Positions 13,522 to 22,500 of a DNA stretch of 64,000 bases are shown here, one piece after another. How positions within the stretch are numbered: the stretch's first letter is position 1; the number at the start of each line of letters is the position of its first letter. This DNA is from Harmothoe impar (lineage: Eukaryota > Annelida > Polychaeta > Phyllodocida > Polynoidae). The notes under the pieces were generated by a model. That model was given only the letters and a program-made list of their open reading frames with translations. It searched no databases and had not been told where the DNA came from. The DNA lies in assembly GCA_947462335.1 (NCBI GenBank), contig OX381709.1:41634933-41698932 (forward strand), given 5' to 3'. Position numbers and translations under genes: made by a program.

Positions 13522-16500
13522 TGGTGTTGTTGTACCGAATGTACTAGATTATATATGATATGTATAAGAGATCATAAGACAACTATTATTTGAAAAATAT
13601 CGTACTGGTATAGGACAGGAAAGCTTTACGCCTAAATCAAAATCTAACCCTTCTTCCGCTGACACAATATAATATGCCAGAGCAGGCAGAATTTTGACAG
13701 TTTGTGGTAGATGCTTTCTTTTGTAGTGAGAATGCAGTTTCCACATTACAGCAATTATTATTTCGAAGGTACCTGTATATTATATACCTTGCGGATTCTT
13801 AGAATAACTAAGTCGCATATTGTTAAACGAATCCCCCAAAAAGTACTGTGAATGGGTTCACTTAAATTTCTATTATAAGTTTAGAAAAGGGGAAAAAAGA
13901 AAAAAAAGAAGGGGGGTTCGGGGGCAGACCCCCTGATATATGCAATGATATTACTTCAAACTCTCGTTAGACTATATGAGGTTGTACTTTAAGAATACGC
14001 AAGGTATGTAATGTCCATGCAGCCCCGAGAGTTTGTCCCGAACCACATAATCCTACCTGGAATAAGCTCTGTGTATTTTCATTCAAGCGCTTGGGAAATG
14101 TAAGTTGGGCTTTATACTATGGAGAAGCATGGAAGAAATCTGTTTCTGTGTCTAAGTAAGCAGTAGGCATGTAGCAATGGGTACCGAAGCGGCAAAACTA
14201 GCTATATAGCATTGGCATAGGAAAACGGGCGGGGGAAGGACAGAGAGACACAGGCTTTCCCAATCACATGTATAAGAGGGGAAGGGGGTGGATGTGTCTT
14301 CCGACTCTTCCTATATTATACATATTTGCTTCCTATGCCCCCTATATAGGTTTACTTACAACTGCACCCCCTCTCTCTTGCGTGCCCATATGGACAATTT
14401 GTACAGATATTATTATACGCTATATGTACAAGCACAGATCCAGGCAATACTGTAGAGTCCATGTATACCATAACAGGCCAGAACCAATCCTTACTTACTG
14501 TTTCACCCATAAGAGTTGCCTGGGTGAGAAATGTTTATTAGTAGGCAACGTCAGAAAGGAACAAGGCACATGGTTAGCATCAATAAAAGGTAGAATCCAT
14601 GGTCTAACCGTATGGCACCTGGTAGCAAAAAATAAAACTACCTCAAACCATGATACGATCATATCTCCCTATTATATATGACCTAACTCACCTTCAATGA
14701 CCATTTAAATGTCACATTATGGGATTCTACACATCTAGTTACTGTGATTTCCTACTGCCAAAAGCTATGCGCTACTCTATTATGAACCAACTAGAAAACA
14801 TTTGAATAAGTCACCAACTGTATTAACTTATCACCGAATACAGTTAAAAAATGTTGAAAAAATAGGGTTGCACCATATATACAGCCATAGTTTAGTAGTC
14901 TTATCTTCAAATTTTAATAGATCAAAATCTAGCAGTATGAGGTATTGATTTCTTTTGCCTCTATTACATCATCATACATCAAACTAACATCATCCTGAGT
15001 GATTAAGAGATATTGTTGGTAGAATAGAATTGACCGAACCCTCCCTTATACCTTTAATGGATGTATAGGTTCGTCTAGAAATATACAAATTGAACACAGC
15101 CATTACACTTTTTTTCTGGAGCATCTGACGAATATAATAAGTGATTAGAAATGAGTGTTGCAGCTTACACTTTCAGAGAGGGTAGCGTAGCCAAAGCCGC
15201 GGTAGCCAGGCAAGGCCCTGTCCCAACTACTTCTGATAGACTCAAACTCGCCGCGTAGGAAGTGAGGGTCTGGGCTGTAGGTCCCTGACCGTGGGCTGCA
15301 GGGAGTAACACATGGTCAAAGTTTAGTATGGTATTAATTCTAAATGTTTTTTTGATGGTTAAGTATCATAGTATTCAGCACTATTTAGTGTGAGTATTAT
15401 ATATGCTTTACATGAAGGATAGTCAGTTACTCGCTAGAGCTGCATTGCTGTATCATGGTGACCCTGCGCACAGGTCTGTATCACACAGCCCCCTCTCCTT
15501 CAGAGGTCAGCATGATGCATGAAAAGCAGCACTTGAGCTTTAATACCCAGTGCTATACACCAGGACGAAAAATCATCACATATTAAAGCACGATGCCGTT
15601 AAGCCATTCTTATATCAGATATATACATATAATATTGTAATAGTATAGGGAGCCACACTTACTCTTTGCACTGTCTTCCAATGATGTCTCCCCTGCATGG
15701 ACACTGTCCTGTCTCCTTGTCACATAAGTTACCGGCTGAGGCACCAACATCACACTCACACGGCTTACAACCTGTACAGGGAGAATGCAGCTATAGAGTT
15801 AGCATAAAATGCTATTTAAAGATTGAGCGTGTGATTAACATCACAGATAACTCAGGGTCAGGGTGATTAAGTGATTGAATTGATTGACTGAAAGGTTGAA
15901 ATTAGTTCAGGAACAACGAAGTGGGCAGACAGGTGGGTGTGGGCAAGCAGGTGGGTGTCATGTATCACTTTTTAGTTTGACATGTGTGTTATATCCAGTG
16001 GTTGTCATTGTTATTCTGGTATACTGGTGTAATAACTAACATATAATACCATCCGGTACATATTTATCCTTGCATGTATTTTAGTTCAGAGGAAAGTAGG
16101 CATATTAACCATTTATTTTGATAGTCAGGAACTTTCATTTGTAAGTGAAATATCTGGTGATTAGTTGAATATGTCCCTCACCGTCAGGGTCCTCTGTAGT
16201 CATGCCATAGTAGCCGTCCATACACTGGTCACAGTGCTTACCCATCAGGTACTTCTTACAGGGACACTGTCCGTTGGTAGTGTTACACACAGGGGAGCCG
16301 GACACCGTACCTCTGGTGTCACACCCACAGTCTGAAACATGCAGGAACAAACATGATTGGTAAAGGTGGTGATAGAAAGAGAATAGGAACAATGTGCTAT
16401 CGAAGAATTATGATTATCGATTGGCAGAAACCGACAGACTTTAGTACAGCGGTCGCCTGTTGCAATTCTGTCTTTCCTTATACTACTCATGTTATCCCAA

Positions 16501-19500
16501 CGTTTTGGTACAGACATGGACCCAGCTAAAGCATCCTGTTACCCAACCATAAATCATAAAATAACCATGATCCATGGTGTTATGGCACGTGTAAATTTCC
16601 TGATTGAGTTATTAATCATTAAGTGAAGATGGCACTGACCTGTACACCCTGCTGGTTTATTGGCGTCCAGGTTGTAGAAGCCCACCTTACACTGGTCACA
16701 CTTAGACCCCGTCACGTTAGTCTTACAGATACAGTCTCCAGGCACCTGGAAGGACATGGTAGAAGGTACGTGTATTACATGTGGTATATGGCACCTGTAC
16801 GGACATGGTGCAAGGTATTACATGTTGTATATGGCACCCAGACGGGACATGTGATTCAAGATACCACATGTTGTAGGTTTCTATATGGCATCTGTTGGCA
16901 TGGTGAAAGGGACTGCCGTTTGGTATAGCATGTTTGGGGCATAACACGCCCATTAGCCAGGTTAGTATGGCTGTCTTTGCAGTGGAGCACACGATACGAA
17001 CATAATATTATCATGTATTATTATGATAGAGACTAGTTTGCCTGTACAGGCAGTAAGTCGTTTGTCTGTAAGTAGTACATGGAAATAGGGCGCAACTTCA
17101 GTAAAATAAAAGAGTGATCCGTAAACTACGACATACGTCACAGGGAGGGGGTATGGGTCCCGCAACGATAGAGGTATGGGGAAAAGCGTGAGAGGGGAGT
17201 GTGTGTGTGTGTGGGGGGGGGGGGGGCGGGGGGGTCTTGATAATGGTCAGAATCTGCGTGACATACTTTATGAATGACGCCTAATCTGCCATACATCGTG
17301 ATTATCCATGCATTAGGATATATTACTACACAGCACACCATTGATATTGCTTAAAATGGAAATGTTATACTTAATAATGACAAATAAAACAGTTCATGCC
17401 ACATACCATGCCCAATGGGAGGAGGGTGTCGTCGTTCATGACACAGTCCCCCGTTAGCCCGGTGAGTGGGTTCAGAACCACCCCGGGCCCGTGACAGTCA
17501 CACGGGCGGCACGCGTTCACACTCCGCTGGTCCTCGCCCATGGGTCGGTAGAAGTACGCCAGACACTTGTTACAGTTTACACCTGAAATGTTTATCTTAT
17601 TTTCATCTTATAATGTTTGGTCTCCAGTAGATCAGATAGACATACGTGCATGTGATGATATATGTATGCCTTCCTATTGGTATTCTATTGGGCGTTCTGT
17701 CATAAGAACTTAATAAACATACATTGTAGTTTCGTGTACCTCACCATTAAGCTATTGGAAGTATATTATGAATGGTACACTTATTTACAATATAGCTTCA
17801 TATTTAGATACAATAGACTGTAGGTATCTTACCTGCCGTGTTGTCTTTACAATCATTACAGACACCACCTCCGCGGTACACGCCCTGCGAGTCCAGACTC
17901 CGTGAGAAGTTAGCCGTGACCGCGTCGTAGAAACACGTGTCAGCATGGCCAAAACAGTTACATTCTAAGACAGAAATACAGGACACTCTGTCAGCAGGGC
18001 CAAAACACTTACACTCTGAGGCAGACATACAGGACACTCCGTCAGCATACATTTCTGGTGGATTTGCTAATTGGGTAACTGCCTTCTACAATGTGTCATT
18101 TTCATATACTACTACCAGTCCCACGCATAACGGAAAGACCTTTCGTCTATACAGTGGGTACATTTTAAAAGGGAACCAGACGGGGAACCAGAGGTTACGT
18201 TTTAACGTATGTTTACAGAGGCAGTGCACACACACAATCAGAACAAAAAAATCATCAGCACGCGCGTTTATAAATACGTTTATGGAGCATTTGCATGGCG
18301 ATCTACTGCCTCCTGCAAGGTGCCCTTTTAATATACTACTACCTTGCCATAACTCGTTTGGGAGGTATATCGACCCTTCAGGTGGGTGTCAACCAACATG
18401 TGATGCTTGAATGCACCCCTGGCGAGTTACTTGCCAGGGCTGCATTCATGCTCCATAATAACCAATGCCATAGAACATTAAATCACTACATATGTGGCCT
18501 CTAAAGGGTTAATTAAAAGTATCACTATATAGGTAGTGCCATCTCCTGGCCGCCTCACCTTCACATGCTCTGCCGTAGGAGAACTCAAACTGGTTGTGGA
18601 AGGGGTGACACTGCTCACAGAAGAGGCCGGTGGTGTTGCCGCCACACACACACTGGTACTGTCCTGTGGCCTGCTCCAGCTGACAGGACACGGCCTGACC
18701 GTTACACACGCACTCCGCCTGCACCGCCAGCTTACTCACCGTGTAGTGTTGCTGAAAGACACCGTTTTGTACATGTACAAACAAGGTAGTATGTTATACA
18801 ATAGGAGTATGATACTGATGTTTATAAGTAATAATATCATATACAATATAAGACGAACGGTCAATAAACAAAAACTGGGGAAAAAACTGCCGGTCTGGCC
18901 ATGCATGCAATGCAATCAGGTGTGTTATATACATGTCTACATGTTTACCAGAAATTGGTTGAGGAAGATCATTCTGTATATTAACAAGGAGCAACATCTA
19001 CCATCGTTCAACATTGGCCTATATGTGTAGTGCCTATTAAATATAGGCCAAATAGCAATCATGTTTTTTGACAATAGCCATGCAAGACCTATGGAAGACC
19101 ATAATACATGTCCATGCATAATACATCTACATGTATATGTATGTAGGGGAGAGAGGGGCACGTTGAACCACTTTTGCACTTTTATTTTTTTCCTGACCTT
19201 ATCAAAGTCATCTGGACTTTTATCTTGGATCTAGCAGTTACCTTATATCATTGCGATATATGATCACCCATGGCAAAGCAAGTATGGTAACTTTTTGTAT
19301 TTATTTTGAATTTTTGAAAAAAGAATCTTTGGGTGGTTCAATGTGCCCCATGCCCATGGCAGGTTGACCCACCCCCTGGGGCACCTTGAACCACATATAT
19401 TGAATGGTTCAAACTATCAGCAATATGGATTTATTATTGAAGGTTGAGGTGTAATTACTTGCTATTGTAACTTTTGAAGAGGATTGAGTTTAAAAAGTGC

Positions 19501-22500
19501 ATATTTAATGCACACAAATCTGTCAATTAAAGTGTCTAAAATAGTGACTGGGTTAGAGCCTTACAAATTTCCCTTTAGGTCTATATAAACCATCTTAAGA
19601 GGATTGCTACTATTTGCAAGGTCTATAATAATCCTTGGTTATATTCTTACATGATGTAACATTCTGCTTTGCTTTCAAAAATTGATAATCTAGGGATAAA
19701 GGCACTCTGAATATGCTACGAAACAATTTATCATCCCAATTGGCAAACTACATATATTCTATCATGATAGTATAACCAAATTATATCCTATGTATGTCTA
19801 TTTTTGTGTGCCTAATAAAACACAGGTTTTTATATATGTCCTATACAGCCTATAGTAGACCCAGCGGTTGGACCGAGTATTATCTTCTCATCTTTCACTT
19901 ATAAGCTGATGAGGAGACCTTGCAAAAATTGCTGCCCTCTGGTGAGGAGCAGTGACACCTTGTCCTTCTATGCACTACAATGCACAGGCGCATATGTGTT
20001 AGATAATGGAACTTTTCCTTCAAGAGCATGGTTCAAGGTGCCCCAATTTTAGTGGTTCAATGTACCCCATGCCGGCCATCATAGATAATGATGATGTTAT
20101 TCAAATTACATCATAAGCTCAGGGGTAAAAACAGGTTCTATTGAAGCATTTAGATGTATACTTTGACCTCCATATAGATCTTTGGTCAGCAATGTTTTGT
20201 AACAAGAAAAGAACAAAAGTTTGACAATTGCAAATATTTACTTTCAAGCACATAAATCTTAAAATGTTGTCTGAGTTGCTCCTCAGCATCCCAAAATAAA
20301 TATGATGCTGCTGCTCTGAACCGTTTATATAAGGGGGTAATGTGGTAGGCAAACTGCTGGAAAATTCTCAATGGAATAGCAAAGAGAGCGAGTGGTTCAA
20401 CGTGCCCAGGTGGTCAACGTGCCCCTCTCTCCGCTACGTCTATACAGTCTAACAGTGTAGGCGAACTGTTACAAGCTAGAGGGGCTTGCTAGTCTACTAA
20501 GTACTACTAGCATTAGCTTCCATTGCCAATGTACTGGGTCTCAGAGGTGGGCCATTGGGGGTTTCGAGGTGTGGGTAGCCGTCTGATTAAGGGATACATT
20601 ATTAATTCGGCTTCTCCCTCAGATTTTTCAGCATGATTCATAACGTACTGTTCTCAGAGCAAAGAGAGTTTCACGCACTAAACGTATTACCACGGTGCCA
20701 TTGTAGCTGTAGTGATTGGGCATGCTCAGCATAGGAGGTAGAATTTAGGCGCAACACCACTGTTACTAACATTATAAGACTGGATGTTGCTTGGGTGGCT
20801 GTGAGGTAGGCTGTGACGGTAGCTGTGAAGGTGGCTGTGAGGGTGGCTGTAAGGGGTCGGGTTTGGGGCTGGCTGTGAAGGTGGCTGTGAGGGTGGCTGT
20901 GATGGGTTGTGCGACGGTGGCTGTGAAAGTGTGGCTGTGAAGGTGGCTGTGGCGGTAGCTGTGAAGGTGGATGTGGAGGTGGCTGTGAGGGTGGCTGTGA
21001 AGGTGGCTATGAAGGTGGCTGTGAAGGCTGTGGAGGTGGCTGTGAGGGTGGTTGTGAGGGGCGGTGTGGTGGTGGGTGTTAGGTTGGCTGTGAGGGTGGC
21101 TGTGGTTGTGAGGGTGGCTGTGAAGGTGGGTGTTTGGTTGGCTGTGAGGGTGGCTGTGAGGATGGCTGTGAAGGTGGCTGTGAAGGTGGCTGTGAAGGTG
21201 GCTGTGAGGGGCGGGTGTGGGGCGGGTGTGACTGAGAGGGCGGGTGTTAGGGTGTCAGTACGACACACGTGTTGCCCCACCGTGCAGGAGGACGCTGCTC
21301 CAGGTGGTGTGACTCATTAGTCAGTTAACACAGCTGCCACCACTACAACCACCCTAGCCCTCTCTGTGCAGTATACCCTGCAGCCCCACTATACACCTGT
21401 GTATACTGTTAGAATGGTGATGCTTTTGAAACCAACATAAGGATACAGGGTCCATTTTCTACATGGCATTTTGTTCTAATAGTCGTTATTATTATGTTTT
21501 CATTTTATGGTCTGCACTATACAACTTCTGTATTTATAAGTTTATACTACAAATGCTGTATCAGTAGCGGATCCAGAGGGTGGCCCTCTAGACTCCCTGG
21601 AAATGACCATTGACATGCCTCCTTACTATAAGTATAGGAAATATGGCACAGGAGCCTGCCTATGCCCCCGCTAGACCCCCCCCCCCCCCCCCCCCCCCAG
21701 GGTAGACCACACCTGCTGGATCCCTGTGTACTGTGTTTGACCATTCCTCAAAGTTCTAACTTAGAGTCATGCAAGTCCTAGCCTATATACATTATTGCTT
21801 GCCCCACTTATGCTCATGACATAAACAAGCACTGACAACAGTCTCAAATTGGGGACGTCGAGTTTGTCAGTTAGATCTAGCTGAGAATTTTGCAGTAGGA
21901 CAGATCGATAGCTGAGTAGAGTGGTCACGCATGGCGGTGTGCTCAGTGAAGTGTGTCGGGCTGGGAGGGGCTGCATGAGGCGTGCTGTGGTGAATGTGTG
22001 TCAAGGGTTAATCATGGACGGGGTTTACAGGCTGGTGATTAACCCCAGCAACCCCAGCTCAAAACAATAATCAACCAGAATTATTAACTACCAGCTATTG
22101 ATACTTGATATCAGTCCATTGTTCTACTCTTTGATTAAATTGGGATTTGAACCCGCGAATAACCCCAGTGGCAACCGATGTTAATTATGGGGATTTTAAA
22201 TTCCTTCATTTCAGAAATATCATGCAGAAAACCATTCGTGTATAAATGGCATGTGCTGTTGATGCCTTAGGTATACATTACTGTACCCTACACTCAACTA
22301 GATCTAGAAATGGCAAAGTCTCTTGTGAACGTCATTTGATGTATAGAATGTGGGCGTATATCTATATGTATTCAGATGGTTCGGTATTAATTTTATAGAC
22401 AGGACTAGAAGGTGTTATTAGTGATGTAATCTATATAATACCCTAGAGTCGATAGACACCACAATGAGGACGCAATATATTAAACCTCCACCTGGCCAGC

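Noticed and set aside
13364..13593. Cys/Met/Tyr/Val-rich frames
   Set aside because: Translation of the ATGT microsatellite.
20726..21320. 184-codon minus-strand and 137-codon plus-strand frames
   Set aside because: Produced by the 12-bp minisatellite, which is a multiple of three and stop-free on both strands.
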